A stretch of DNA of 64,000 nt from contig NC_080670.1 in the NCBI RefSeq assembly GCF_030247195.1, positions 164,715,080 through 164,779,079 on the forward strand. The letters run 5' to 3'. Source of the DNA: Topomyia yanbarensis. Taxonomy: Eukaryota > Arthropoda > Insecta > Diptera > Culicidae. Positions 9,421-21,329 of this stretch are shown piece after piece. Both the position numbers and the translations under genes were made by a program. How positions within the stretch are numbered: position 1 is the stretch's first letter; each line of letters begins with the position of its first letter. Below the pieces are notes generated by a model, which saw only the letters and a list, made by a program, of their open reading frames with translations, did not search any database and was not told where the DNA came from.

Positions 9421-10449
9421 TCTAGCCGATCGGTAATATGTGCAGCAATTGTGTATGCAATATCGAACAATGCACGACTAGTTACTCCAATAACGGGAAT
9501 AATGGCTTTTGTAAAAGCATTGATTATCTGGGCCAATAATAGGTCCGTGCAATTCGACCGGCCTCGTTGCAGCAGTTGATCATTTGTTTCGACAGATTTC
9601 GCCGTCGATTACACTAGTTTACACCATTTCTAAACTGGTGGTCCGTTTTAATGTGACATGGTGCGCTAAAACTTATAATGAAAGCCAAAAAAATGCAGTA
9701 GAACAGGTTTTGAGTTACAGTAAAAAAATAATTTCACCTTGGGGAACTTGGGTTGCTTATCTATCCTTCCGGCCATTATATGACATAGTAGATACACTTA
9801 ATATGTGTATCTACAAATGCGATATGATACTTGGTGCAGAAAGTGCACCAATTACCTGACAATCTTCTTTCATTTGATTGTCTGCTCAGGAAATCATTTT
9901 CCGTACCCAAATATCACATGTGACGCCAGTGATAAATGGAGAAAACGACGAGGATGGTGAAGAGCAGCGGGTACAAGGCCAAGTGCTTCCCGGATGGTAC
10001 CAAAATTATAAGCAAAGGGAACGTAATGGTTATGTTCGGGGTCTAGAAGCAGAGCATTTCGCATTCATTTTCATTTTTTGTCTTTTCATTTGTTTCTCTT
10101 GCTACAATATATGCAACTCGGTGCAAGTAAACGTGACGGCCAAGGAAACGGAAAGCCAATAGCCCAAACAGATCAGGAACAGGAAGGAGGACTACGAACA
10201 AGGAAATAAACACGGAATGTAGCTAGAGAAATTCTTTATTCAGTGTTATCATTATCTCACTTTTAGATATTTTGCGACTTAGTCCGGTCTGACTTAACGC
10301 CGACTATGATATGTGACAACTGAGACATGTCTAATATAGGAAAATTAATTATATTAGCAACAGTTGAAACAGATTACCTCTTGCTTTAAATTCTATTGTT
10401 CAGCATCTTCCAACACTAACCTCTCTTTCTCAATCTTTATTTCAAACAG
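9421..10449. other. Intergenic sequence upstream of the Polycomb-like coding exons, including a dispersed repeat
   Basis: No gene is supported here. A 90-residue open frame at 9584-9859 lacks an ATG and any recognisable domain. Positions 10060-10215 carry dispersed repeat Z, copy 1. The polypyrimidine tract and AG at 10440-10449 look like the acceptor of the first coding exon of the downstream gene, so part of this may be intron. Upstream noncoding exons are expected but not identified. Confidence 0.5.
10060..10215 (+). repeat. Dispersed repeat Z, copy 1
   Basis: The segment running through TTTCATTTGTTTCTCTTGCT and GTGACGGCCAAGGAAACGGA to AGGACTACGAACAAGG recurs at 28175-28345 and, more diverged, at 34365-34450 and 34655-34810. 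It has no clear coding content. It could be part of an LTR or of a LINE leader. I cannot decide from the sequence. Confidence 0.6.
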
Positions 10450-10492
10450 CCGTTCATCCGTAGCGACAGCACCTACCACAAGCCCCGCGGGG

Positions 10493-13400
10493 ATGTCCAC
10501 CAGTGACGGAGACCAATTTCTAGCTCCTAGTTTGTTGTCCTCGTCATCTTTGGCTCGTTCTCACGCGTACAGACACACGGAAACGATGGTGAACAATTCG
10601 ATGGTATCGGTCAAGCCCTCCTCTGCGGTCGCCTTGGAGGGGGCGGATGTGTACCACTACAAAGAACCTGGTGAAATGCAAACCAAGCAGCAGATTATCA
10701 TCCAGGAGTTTCTTAACAGCAGTCACACAGGATCTTACGTGAACCACCACCAGCAGCTCTATCCGCCGACAGGTAGCGCAAATGGAAGTCCTTCGAGTAC
10801 AATGAACAACAGTTCCATAACGATTTTGACATCTCACCAGAACAACTCGCCACCGACCAGTGGGTTGACAGCGAAAAACCGATCCACCATGGTGCTGGAC
10901 CGCATCAATATCTGTATTAATAATCATTTCAATGAACCTGCGCAGTTGGCTGGTTTGGCGGATGTTGGAGGTGCAAATTCAATTAAAGCGGCGAATGAGA
11001 AGCGGTCCAGCACAGATTTGGAACCAGATTCGACAACTTCTTCGCTAGGACAGCTTCCGGTGACACCGGAGAAAAATAGAACCGAGTTTAAACTGCAAGA
11101 GGACGTGCTGGTGGAACACAAGGATGGTCGGTTCTACCTGGGAACCATCATTGCCATCGGCAACAGCCAGTGTCTGGTGCGGTTTAATGATAATACAGAA
11201 TGTTGGTCCGATTTTCGGGAGCTGACAAAGTTGAGCAGCAATGAGACAGACGATTCACCGGCCTGTGTAGTTTGTAAGCAGCACAATGCAGTCGATAGTG
11301 TGGAGGTGTGTGAGAATTGCGGGCGAGGTTATCACATCAAGTGTATGGATGGAAACTTCGAGCGAAATGGATATTGGTTTTGCCGGATGTGAGTTGGTTG
11401 CCTTAAGGAGGGTTGTGTGACACGGTATTTTAATGGTTTCTGTTGTTTCAGGTGTACATCGCCGAATGGCAAGAAAAAGGACATTCGGTATGTCTGTTCC
11501 GGTGTGTTGTCTGAATCATTGGATCCATTGACCGACAAGTCGCAGCTGCCGTATGATGTGAGTGTTGTAAAATATTTAAATCATTTGCACTTAAATCTCT
11601 TGCAGTTACATTGTTTTCCATTTTTATGGTTGATTTGTTCAATATTTATTCTCGAGTTCATGAGAAAATGGAATAAATTTAATTTTCTTAACAAAACTGC
11701 CTTTGCCTAAAATTGAAAATATGTAGAATTAGAATGTGTAAATTTATTAATGTGCCATTTTCCGGATTTACAGATAGACCAGCTCACTTGGGACGCCCAG
11801 CATCTGACAAACACCGAACAGCACTACTGCTACTGTGGCGACGATGGCAACTGGCTGAGAGAAATGATTCAGTGCTGCCGCTGTCAGCAGTGGTTCCATG
11901 GACGGTGTATTCGAAGTCTGCAGTATCCGATATTCCTGGGTGATCGGTTCTATTTTTTCATTTGTTCGATCTGCAATCACGGTCATGAATTTGTCCGACG
12001 GTTGGAGGTCGGTTGGTCAGATCTGACCCATCTGGCACTGTACAATTTGATAGCTCGGAACGGCAAGCGCTTCTACGATGTGACTAAAGCTATAGCGTCC
12101 TACGTGGAAGACAACTGGAAGACACTGCAGATGCCGGATCAGGTAGAGTACAGCTTGAATCCATTTGTCAATAGGGATACTCAAATAGTTCAATTTCAGA
12201 TGGCCAAACTATCACCGAATGCAAGAAAAGAAATCCTCACGCAAACGCTAAACAACGACAAAATGCGTTTCAAGTGTGCAGCTGAAGGAAGCACACTATG
12301 GACACTGCGAATACCGCAACCACCGAGCCCACCAAATGTGCTACTTCTGCCAGGGCAAATCATCACCGAGCACATCCTGACACAGATGTCCAAAGAGAAC
12401 CGAGTCTATCGATTCCTACCGAGAGTGTAAGTATTTTCAATCGCAAATGGAGCTGAGCAGTATGTAGTAAATCAACGTACTCCTTTTCAGCGCTCTGGAG
12501 AAAGCCTTTGTCAATGACGCTCTAAGCCGGGAAAAAATGACTGGCGTCAACTACTGCTCCCCGTTGGTGTCGGAAGACGATGCTTCCGACGTGTCCGACG
12601 GTACAAATCCAGAGGAGAATAGTTCCGAATTCGAAGCTGCAACCGGTGCTGGCACCGGTGAGCTTTTGATCACGCGTGGCGGCGAAGGCTGCGGTTTGGC
12701 CTCCATTAACGGAGCGATCGTCGCTGATCCAGCTCGACAGAACAGTGTTGCAATATATGCCAGTACAGGGAAAAAATCTAGTTCAAATTTAAGTGATTCG
12801 CTGTTCAGTTCTAACGCAAAGGACGGATTTCAGTTTGGGCCCAGCATCGGCATAGGGTCGAAAGCACAAAGTGAGACGGGAAGTAACATCAGTGGTGTCG
12901 GCAATCGGAGAGCGTTCAAAACGAAATCGAAGAAAACCGAGAGCGATAAATCACTAGACATTTACGATTCATCGGATGACACCTCGAGAAACACGTTGGA
13001 TTTGATCATACCTCATCCCAAAGATTTCAGCGGGAAAAACAATCCCTTTCATCAACCGGCGGCAGCTACCGGTACTACAGGCGGCAGTACCGTCGGTACA
13101 GGGATAACGAAAAGCAACGAAACAAAAGACTTAATGCAAAAGGCTAGTACCAGTAATCCTAATCAAATAAGTAGTAATCTAGTGAACGGAGAAATGCGTG
13201 TGGCACGAATCGTCAAGCGGAGACTCAGCGCTCGGGATATTCTGAACGGATCAAAGTACAAACGAAGAAAGTTCCGAAAATGTTCGGTAAGTCGTTAGAA
13301 GATTTCCCATCAAGTGACCCTATTTAATCATGCGTCATTCTTTCCACAGGTCATTGGGACTACATTAACAACCATTCCTACTTCTTCTGCTCCTGCACCC

Positions 13401-14018
13401 GTGCTGGGTCAATCATCTACACTGATTGCATCGCTTTTCTCGCAACCAGTGGACAGCAGCGGCTGGACAAGTCAAATCGTACTAAATCAGTTGCTGCCCT
13501 CGTCCTCCTCCTCAGGAAGTAGCACACCACCCAGCTGTTCCCATTCCGCTAACATTCAGCCAAATATGATGGTTCCTCAAACAGCGCTGTCTGTCTCAAC
13601 CGCAACCACTGCCAACTCGTCGTCATCCTCTCCAGCCACCCTCCAACTGGTGCCAAACAGCCAAGCACCATCCAAACGTAGTCCCGCCCACGGCCGAAGG
13701 CTTCGGCAGCGCCAGGAGCGCAACTATGCAGAGTCATCTAGGCGTCCAAGTGTCGCGTTTTCCAGCGGTACAGCAGCGACGGATGCGCTAGCAATCAGTG
13801 AACCCTCTTCGCCCATCAAAAGTGGACCGCTAATCGGTGCGGTTGCCAGCGGATCCAACGGACCTGATCTACAGTCGTCTTTGAATTTGTACTTCGGTGC
13901 CGCTCATCGTATTCTCAGTGGTGAAAGGTTTGTCATCAAGGGCAAACGGGTAGCACTTTCCGGTAAGGTGCAGTACCTCATCGAGTGGGAAGGCTGCCCG
14001 GCGGCGCAGGTAATGTAA
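10493..14018 (+). CDS. Pcl: Polycomb-like protein (Tudor, two PHD fingers, extended homology, chromo-like C-terminus)
   Basis: Coding exons: 10493-11388, 11452-11557, 11774-12426, 12491-13286 and 13350-14018. All junctions are GT-AG and phases agree, giving 1039 aa. Domains: Tudor at about 203-250 (DVLVEHKDGRFYLG), PHD1 from Cys258 (CVVCKQHNAVDSVEVCENCG), PHD2 at 353-401 (CYCGDDGNWLREMIQC to CSIC), the winged-helix-like extended-homology region at about 403-500, long Ser/Gly/Thr-rich linkers, and a C-terminal chromo-like segment ending VQYLIEWEG. This order is diagnostic of Drosophila Pcl and vertebrate PHF1/MTF2/PHF19, accessory subunits of PRC2 that recruit H3K27 methylation to chromatin. 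The length is close to fly Pcl. ATG 10493 is the first in-frame ATG after an acceptor at 10449. A 5' noncoding exon must lie upstream. Confidence 0.93.
11389..11451 (+). other. Pcl: Intron 1 of the Polycomb-like gene (coding part)
   Basis: 63 bp, donor GTGAGT and acceptor TTGTTTCAG. It splits a Met codon (phase 2) inside PHD1, so both exons are needed to complete the zinc finger. Confidence 0.85.
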
Positions 14019-15199
14019 GTTTTATCATGTCCTAATATCCAAGCTAGATGCAGGTATTTTATGAAGGGAAAATTAACCAGGAATCAGGTATCAGGAATAG
14101 TATCTGGATTTTAATTAAATTGTTTTGGGTGTTTTAAATTATCCTGTTTTTATGAGCGGCAGTGTGTATAGCAGAGATAGGAACAGCAAGAGTTGGGGGT
14201 AGGTTAACTATTAGGGGGATATTTGTTCGGGGCATACATCAATACACTTCTTTCCGTAGTTGGCACAATGTCGCTGTGTCCCAGTCTCCGGTGCCACATG
14301 TGCTAGCATTCGTTATTGTGCTGTTTCCTATTGACAAGAAGGGAATAACCGGCTGCATTAGTAGAGACCAAAGATCCGATAGTCATTGTTAGACGGAGAC
14401 GTTGACGCGAGCCAATCGAGTATTACGTTACATTTTCTTTTTTTTGCATCCAAGTGAACTATCTATGATCGCCAGTCAGTCCCATGTAGATAGAGAATCC
14501 CAAATAATCCAAATAAGTAACTTTTCGCATGTAACACCATGAGTTGTTCGCGCAATTATAAAAAAGTTGGAACAATTGCGTAGGACGCCAGAAATTTATT
14601 TTTGGAACAAGTATTGCCAGATTTCAGGATGTCATGTTCATGTTTACTGTTGGGGGGGAACTATAGTAGAGATCTGCTTCGATCAACAGACACAATCAAA
14701 TTGCACCAAGTTACATAGCTCCGATTCAATATCTGCTCGAACACCTTCTCTCTCAGAATCACCATTCCTTCGGAAGGGAAATAAAACCATTGGTCTCGGT
14801 TTATGTGTTGGTGAGCTGATATCTAGTGTCCAGATGCTGGAGTCCCCTTTCTGGCGTCTGTGATATTTAGTCAGGGCGGGCAGTCTGGAATTACGCAACG
14901 ATCATATCTGAAAGCAAAGTACGTTTTAGGAATGAACCAGACTAAAAATGTTTCCAACCTCTTGAAGCACTGGGAGACACTTGCTCTTCACTCAAGGTTC
15001 TTCATTTATTTTGAACTGGTCCTTCAGAAGATCACTATATACGTCTGAACAAGATCCTTCACTGTCCCCCAAGAACCATAAACTATTTTTAATCTAGTCC
15101 GTTGAAAGGCTTTCTCAAAGCTGATTAGGGTAATGACATCGTCTTAATTACAATTTTGGCGAGCACAGTATCGTCGACTACACAAAGGCAAAACACTGT
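14019..15199. other. Intergenic, downstream of the Polycomb-like gene, with a SINE fragment
   Basis: The start of this stretch should hold the 3' UTR, but no AATAAA is seen close to the stop. A SINE family 2 fragment (copy E) lies at 14755-14866. Nothing else is recognised. Confidence 0.5.
14755..14866 (+). mobile_element. SINE family 2, fragment (copy E)
   Basis: CGGAAGGGAAATAAAACCAT, then GGTGAGCTGATATCTAGTGT and CTTTCTGGCGTCTGTG match the body of the SINE at 46015-46556 (reverse complement) and the fragment at 9308. No tRNA-like head is seen on this copy. Confidence 0.6.
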
Positions 15200-17430
15200 C
15201 CCCATGGTTCACGGAGCGTGTCAGGCTTCATGTGAGGCAATTGGGACTCTTGTTAGTCAGGTTTTCTGTGAGGCAATTGAGGTGGGGGGGGGGCTGTGCT
15301 CATGCGATTTACTGGTGCCACGACGAGCCTAAACTGGTGGTTTGTCGCGATCGGTGCTACCCGTCGAAGTCCCCAACTTTGGAGCTAGCCTAATCCGGAG
15401 TTTCCTGACGAAATGATGTCTTCCGAAACCGTTTACGAACGCATTATTCTTGCCACGACGGTTCCCCGTAGAGTGGCGAGGCCGGTCCAACGATTCCGCT
15501 CAGAGGACTGCTTCCGGTTCACTTGAGCCCCGACGACTCAAGCCAATGATTTGCTACTCTAACAAAGAGTGGAAGATTTTCCGAAACTGAACGAAACTAC
15601 TCGAGCAGATGCCGAGTTCGATCCTGTAATTCTGGGTAGAGGATGACTTCCAGTTCACAGATGCGCGCCGGCCATTTGCCGGTGCTACTTCACGATCTAC
15701 GCCCGACCGTGGACCTAGCCTTCTTCGGCGGAGAAATTTTCCGATATCGAACGTTCTCTCGAAACCGTTATCTTGAAGCTGCTCGGTCAGTTGCCGAGGT
15801 CAGTCCTGCGATTCCGAGTGAAGGATGACTTCCTGTTCTCAGGTACCCCTACGAGCCACCGCCGATGATTGGTTCAGCTCAGTCCAGTTCCCAGCTGTGG
15901 ATGTAGCCTACTCCGGTTGTGCAACTGAATCGTTCCAGCTATCAAGTAGACAACCTCTGATGAGAGTGTTAGATACGCGCTGGACTCCCGCATGGCCTTC
16001 AGCCTGAACGTGCTGTTCAATCGAGATCTGTTCCTCTTCGTCTACGCAGGTCTCCAACTCCCGGTCGTTATCTCCTAGTCACCTCTTGTGATTCCATGGT
16101 AATCTATGCAAGCAGAGAGACCATGCTAGGATTGATACTATCCTTCTTGAGAATAGTCCATCGGAACCTAGTACCCATCGGCTTTGGTGGCGAGTTTCGA
16201 ACGTACCCGGAGGCATGCCGGGTTTTTCTGGGACGGAGGGAACTGCGCAATTGGCCTACTCGCCATGGCACACCTTTCACAACTGTTTGGCTAGTTAGCT
16301 TCGAGCGGCTAACAATCGCATTGACAAAACTGCTTACGGATTTGTGCAACTTTTTATAGAGATTCAGCAGACTCCACTGTGCATCCCCACTATATCCTAC
16401 GCAAGCTCCCGCTGCTCATCCGGGGCTGCTTATTTTGGTTATTCGCAACCTACCTACACTGCACTACAGGTCATTGGTCCCGCCCGATGGTTGGCAGTTG
16501 AGCGTTCCACGGCGGTTTCTTTAGTAAGGTTTAAAAAGCTTCAAGGTTCTGTTATTTTGAAGCCTCACTTGATCCAAGAAATGGACCGACATCTGAGCCA
16601 TTTAGTTCTCAACTCTTCTTGCTTTTGGTCTCCATCTATTACGTCGCCATTAAGCTTTCGTCTTAGTGAGCCATTTAGCTGTGAATTTCATGAGCCATTC
16701 AGCTCCTGCTCCCGTAAGTCGTTCAGCTCCCAACCTTATCAGGATCTACTCGGGTAGTCCCCGACGGTAAACTCACCCTACTTCGACTGAAAGCTCCCTG
16801 ACGGTGGAATTTCTGTCGGTACCGATGTCTGTCAATTAGAATCTACCCTACTGTGAATTCCTTGGCGGTGGATTTATACCGGTGCCGATGCTTTTTTTTC
16901 GTAAGCCATTAATCTCCCTGCTTCTCCCGATCTACTTGATCTAGTCCCTGGTGGTGGACCTAGCCTGCTCAACGACCAACCAGTAGGTGCTGCGGTCCAT
17001 CTAGCGAATCTAGGTGAAGCGTAGCTTCCGGTTTACTGGCGTCCCAAAAGCCCTCAGCGGGTTGTTCAACGCGATCTACTAGATTTAGTCCCCGGTCGTG
17101 GATCTAGCCTACTCGTGAGCCACCCAGTAGAGTGTGAAAGACGATCCGGCGATTCCGATATAGCCTAACATCGAGTTTGCTGGCGCCCCGATGATCCGAA
17201 CCCGGTGCTGCGTCGCCTGCTCAAATGTTTCCTGGCGGTGGACCTAGTCTACCTCGGCAGAGAGTTCTCAGTCGACGAATTTTTTCCCGTACCCGATTTG
17301 TTGTTCCCCAGCGACTTTCTAGTCGGCGCCGCTGCTTTGTTACTCTTTTAGGCACGTCCCCTACAGCTCGGAGAGTATACACGTCACTACTCTGTTAACC
17401 GCATCCCAGATATGCTCATCGTGGCACTAC
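15200..17430. repeat. Degenerate GC-rich tandem repeats, about 150-200 bp per unit
   Basis: A recurring phrase close to GTGGACCTAGCCTACTC appears near 15386, 15711, 15898, 16948, 17098 and 17238. It is accompanied by recurring phrases such as GCGATTCCGA and ACTTCCGGTTC at similar offsets. The units are strongly diverged. The stretch lies immediately 3' (on the minus strand) of the decayed R1-clade ORF2 at 17430-19774, so it may be that element's 3' leader or a tandem neighbour. Open frames here are not genes. Confidence 0.6.
16060..16300. repeat. Direct repeat partner of 20935-21175
   Basis: Phrases such as CACCTCTTGTGATTCCATGG, GCAAGCAGAGAGACCATGCT and CGAGTTTCGAACGTAC recur with point differences and in the same order at 20935-21175. 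The second location is just 5' (minus strand) of the R1 ORF1 remnant, so both may derive from the 5' leader of R1-clade elements lying head to tail. That is inference. Confidence 0.6.
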
Positions 17431-17439
17431 GATATTGTC

Positions 17440-19774
17440 GACTGTCACGCCAGACATACCCCTTCAATTTTTTTGGAATAATGGCATTCGAAGAGGACGT
17501 GTTCCGGTGTCTCTTGCACGTTCACACGCTCCGTGCAAAGGGGTGACGCAGCATGTCCAAACCGATTCAGGTACTTCCGGAAGCATCCGCGCACGGACAA
17601 AAACTGTGTCAAATGGAAGTTCACCTATCCATTCTTCCTATGCACCCACGCCGACACATTTGGGATGAGTCAGTGGGTCCACCTTCTATTTTTCGCATTG
17701 TCCAACGCTTGCTGCCACTTAGCCAAAGTTCTCCGCTGGTAACATTCCACGTCCTCAGCTAGAGTGATGCAGATGGGAATCATCCAGGCAATGACGCATA
17801 CCGCCTCCGAAGATAGAGTTCCGTGCGCGCTCGTCAGACGAACAGCCATTAGGCGAAACGTGCTTGTCAAGTTCTTCCAGTTCCACTTTGAGTTCAGCAC
17901 AGCAGTCCAGTGCAGTACGCCATACCTCAGTATTGAGATGAGACACCCGCAAGGAGACGTCTCGTGCTACATCTTGCTCCTTCGATATTCGACATGACGA
18001 TACGTTAGTTGCTCTCGCAGCCTTCTCACCATACATTGTCGTCATGGCTGTTGTAATTTAATCGTTCGTCAGTTGCTTCAGCGCACGCATCGATGAAATT
18101 CAGTGTCCGCCGACGATGATCATGACACGCTGGATTTTTTTTCGGTTGCTGATCAGCATTATCTCCGTCTTGTGGTGAGCCAGCTGCAACATGACATCAG
18201 CCATCCAGGTTTCCACGATGCGTACTGTCTCTGCCGTCAACATCTCCGTCTTCTCGAGAATCTCGTAAGTTATCATCTGGACAACGTCATCTGTAAATCC
18301 AGCTGCCCAGGAGTTCTATTCCTCGGCATTGGGCCGAGTATGGAACCCTGAGGAACTCCCGCCGTGACGCTAATGCACCCATGTTCGTTTTGTAGACCAG
18401 TATACAATTCTGAAAGTAACTTTTCAGAAACTTGTACAAATAGTCCGGGAATCGCACTCTGTGCAGCGTTCTTCACGTCGATCGTAACCAAGGCGTAATA
18501 GCGATTATCCCTTCTTTTTTGCTTCCATGCTTTCTCCGCGCTCGCGATAATTATACAGATGGCGTTCACCGTCGAGGTCCCTTCCCGGAATCCGAACTGC
18601 CTCTGCGATAGTCCATTCTTACTTTCAGCGTAGTTCGTCAGCTTGTTCTGGATGCTTTCTTCGCTTTCAGCCCTCTAGCCACTATAAGGAGCTCGTCGTT
18701 GGAGATTCGATATTACCAGCATTTCCACCCTTTGCATCAACGTATGGTGTAGGCGGCCATGCGGTTTGGTCGTGACTCTCCACGATAATTTTCAATTTGT
18801 CAGCGCACATTTCCACTGGTCTCGCTGGATCCTTGATCCTGGCCAACACGACACGATAAGCATAGCCCCAGGGGTTAGCATTTAATTCTCTACACAGCTG
18901 CTTGTAGCAGGTAGACTTGCTTACCTCTATCTCGCGTTTAAAAACGGCCCTGCCCGCCCGGAATGTTACCTTACACTCTTCTTTAACTGCTTCAGATCTT
19001 GCTCTCTAAACACGTCTTCTGGCTTTTAGGCAGACAGCACTGAGGATGCTGAGTCTTTCGTTCCACCATAACGCCGGATGTCGGCAGTTTCTTGGCTCCA
19101 TTTTCCTAGACATCTCATACTGTTTCTGACAGCAGAAGAAAAGCGGCCACAAAAAGGTCCTTGTCGAAGTCCTTTATGTTCCACTTCCGCTCCCCAGTCC
19201 TCACTCCTCGCGTTACAGTGCAATTTCGTCGACCAGTGATGTAGTGGATCGCTTGGTGGTCACTATGTGTATACTGCTCACTTACTCGTCAAATCCTGTT
19301 ATCCATCAGCGAAGGACTGCAGAATGTTATGTCGATGATGAATTTCCGACCGTCTTTACGGAATGTGCTAGCGCAACCTTCGTTGCACAGTCTTACATCT
19401 AGCTTCGTCGGGGCTTCCAATAAGCTGTAACCTCTTGCGTTGATCAGCTTGATACCCCATTCCACCGCCCAAGCTTTAAAGTCTCCTCCTATAACAACCG
19501 GCTTTCATTTGAATAATGAGTCGGTTAGTGCGTCCAGTAGCCGATTGTATTGCTCTGGTGTCCATCTTGGGGAAGCATAACAGCTACGGACGAATACGCC
19601 GTTGATCTTGGCGATCACGCAGCCTTCGTGTGTGCTCTCCGCCACCTCTTGGACAGAGAAATCGCCCATTACTTGGATTGCCGCCATCCCTGCACTATCC
19701 ACGACCCAGTTTACCGTTATCGGAAGGAACACGATACGGCTCTGTAATAATTGCAACGTCGCACATCGCTCCAT
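17440..19774 (-). pseudogene. ORF2 remnant of the second R1-clade LINE
   Basis: Endonuclease segment 19774-19505 has VAESTHEGCVIAKINGVFVR and CYASPRWTPEQYN. RT segment 18569-18273 has YALVTIDVKNA and the conserved VTAGVPQGSILGP. The C-terminal part (17900-17440) has RRWTH and, in another frame, FHLTQFLSVRGCFRKYLNRF and EHVLFECH. Every motif has a counterpart in the ORF2 at 4940-7534. The FADD box is not legible. Inactive. Confidence 0.75.
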
Positions 19775-20011
19775 CTACTTGGTTAATCGCGAATCGACTC
19801 TCAACGAGCTCACTAGACTGCCCAGAAAAATATTGAATTCATGAAAACTCAAGTTTAGCTACCGCACCAACGTGCCTGAAGTTTGTATGGGATTTTTCGA
19901 CAATTTACATGTAGATAACCCACTAGCTCACATTTTCGCCGCTAGGTGGCATGGTATACATCGTATTATCACTGTAAGCGAAAATAAAAAGTATAATTTA
20001 ATTGTCTATAA

Positions 20012-20762
20012 CTATAGGTACGGCTCCCTGCGATAGAACTCGCGGTAGGTCGAGCTCTTGACGGAAGGGTACTTCTTCAGCTCGAAGATCATCCCGTCTT
20101 TCTGAGTGCGTCTCGTTTCAACAACGTTCTCTACCAGCTCCCTCATTTCTGGGTCCTCTCTCACTTTCTTGAGAAGAGCGGCGTAGGACGTTGTATCGTT
20201 CGCTTCGATGATCAGTGGATCGCCTTTGTACCTCTCCCGAGAAGGCTTCTGTTTCTTCCTTTTCTTGTTCTTTCTTCTTTTCTTCCCTTTGTTTCCGTTC
20301 CCTCCACTTTTCCTGCTGGCTTCCCACGATGCACCAACCACGGTCTTACCCAATGTTCCTCTGGTCGCTGCAGCCCTTCAGCTCGCACTTCTGCGTTTTC
20401 GGGTCCTCTTGCTCCCCCGGCGTGTCCCTCACCCTTTTCTCCGTGCGAGTATTGTGGTGACTCTTCGGTGTCATCTTAGTGTTTGCCGTCGCGTGTTCTG
20501 TGACTTCCATCAGTGCTTTTTCGGCTGATTCAGTTCTCATCAAGAGCGCCGTCTGCACGCGTTCAGCAACTGTTACGGCCCATTTGATACTCGTCACTAG
20601 CTGCTTGACCTTGGTGTGCACATTGTGTATGTCCTTCACGACCTCATAGAGCTCGTCGTCATTTTTCCTCACCTCCGTCAAGTACGACTTCCCAAAATGT
20701 GAGTCATTATGAGTGGTGTCGCTACCTGATTTCGGGGTGAACACTCGATTCGGTAACCGCAT
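20012..20762 (-). pseudogene. ORF1 remnant of the second R1-clade LINE
   Basis: Two overlapping frames make up the remnant: 20762-20346 (MRLPNRVFTPKSGSDTTHND, with a helical middle VHTKVKQLVTSIKWAVTVAE) and 20353-20012 (very basic GNGNKGKKRRKNKKRKKQKP, then YAALLKKVREDPEMRELVEN). The basic tract followed by a domain of the SYAALLKK type is how R1 ORF1 proteins approach their RRM. The protein stops at YREFYRREPYL, before any zinc knuckle. Confidence 0.65.
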
Positions 20763-20934
20763 CTAATGTTGGTTTCCTCGTGGCTCACTCTGTACCAAGC
20801 CGCTGCTGGTACTCGCTGTGACTACCAGTGGCGTAATCGGTGATCTCTACAGCTTATCGTTCCTTGCAAACGCATTCGCGTCGTCCTCATTTGTTTTATT
20901 GGATGTCTTCATGCTGGTGGGCCCAACTCCGGGC

Positions 20935-21175
20935 CGCTATCTCCAGCTCGCTGTACGTAGTCGCCTCTTGTGCTTCCATGGTTGTCTATGCGAGCAGTGA
21001 GGCCATACTAGGGTTGACACTATCTTTCATGGGGAGTAGTGTTCAAAGCCGGCTCGGCGTAAATTCAGGAATTCTCCACCCACTAAATAGTGACGAGTTT
21101 TGAACGTACTCGGGGGCCTACCAGGGTTTTGTCGGGACGGACGCAGCCGAGCTGATAGCTCACTGGCCATTCCAA
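20935..21175. repeat. Direct repeat partner of 16060-16300
   Basis: It carries the same ordered phrases as 16060-16300 (GCCTCTTGTGCTTCCATGGT, GCGAGCAGTGAGGCCATACT, GAGTTTTGAACGTACTC) with scattered differences. On the minus strand it precedes the R1 ORF1 remnant and so is a candidate 5' leader. Confidence 0.6.
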
Positions 21176-21329
21176 GTCGGTGTCATCCTGCCTTACACAG
21201 GAAGTAGAACCGCGCGTCTGTCAGCTCAAAGCCGCCGTCCAATTCGTGACCGTGTCCTGTCCGTTGCCGTCGATCATGCTGTGCTGGTTGGAGTTATGGC
21301 ATTTTTAACGTATAACGCTCCCATAAGTT

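Larger units (their letters stand above)
17430..20950 (-). mobile_element. Second R1-clade LINE, heavily decayed
   Basis: Read on the minus strand, ORF1 remnants lie at 20762-20012, the endonuclease at 19774-19505, RT pieces around 18569-18273 and the C-terminal region at 17900-17440. The order and motifs follow the near-intact element at 3121-8483, but the sequence is strongly diverged and has many stops and frameshifts. About 170 bp at 19845-20015 between ORF1 and the endonuclease matches neither, so the ORF1 C-terminus with its zinc knuckles has been deleted or replaced. Confidence 0.8.

Noticed and set aside
9584..10162. Two open frames (91 and 94 codons) upstream of the Polycomb-like gene
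   Set aside because: Neither starts with ATG in good context nor shows a known domain. The second overlaps dispersed repeat Z.
10364..10492. N-terminal extension of the Polycomb-like frame before ATG 10493
   Set aside because: The extension starts with a non-ATG codon and crosses a good splice acceptor at 10440-10449, so it is intron or 5' noncoding sequence.
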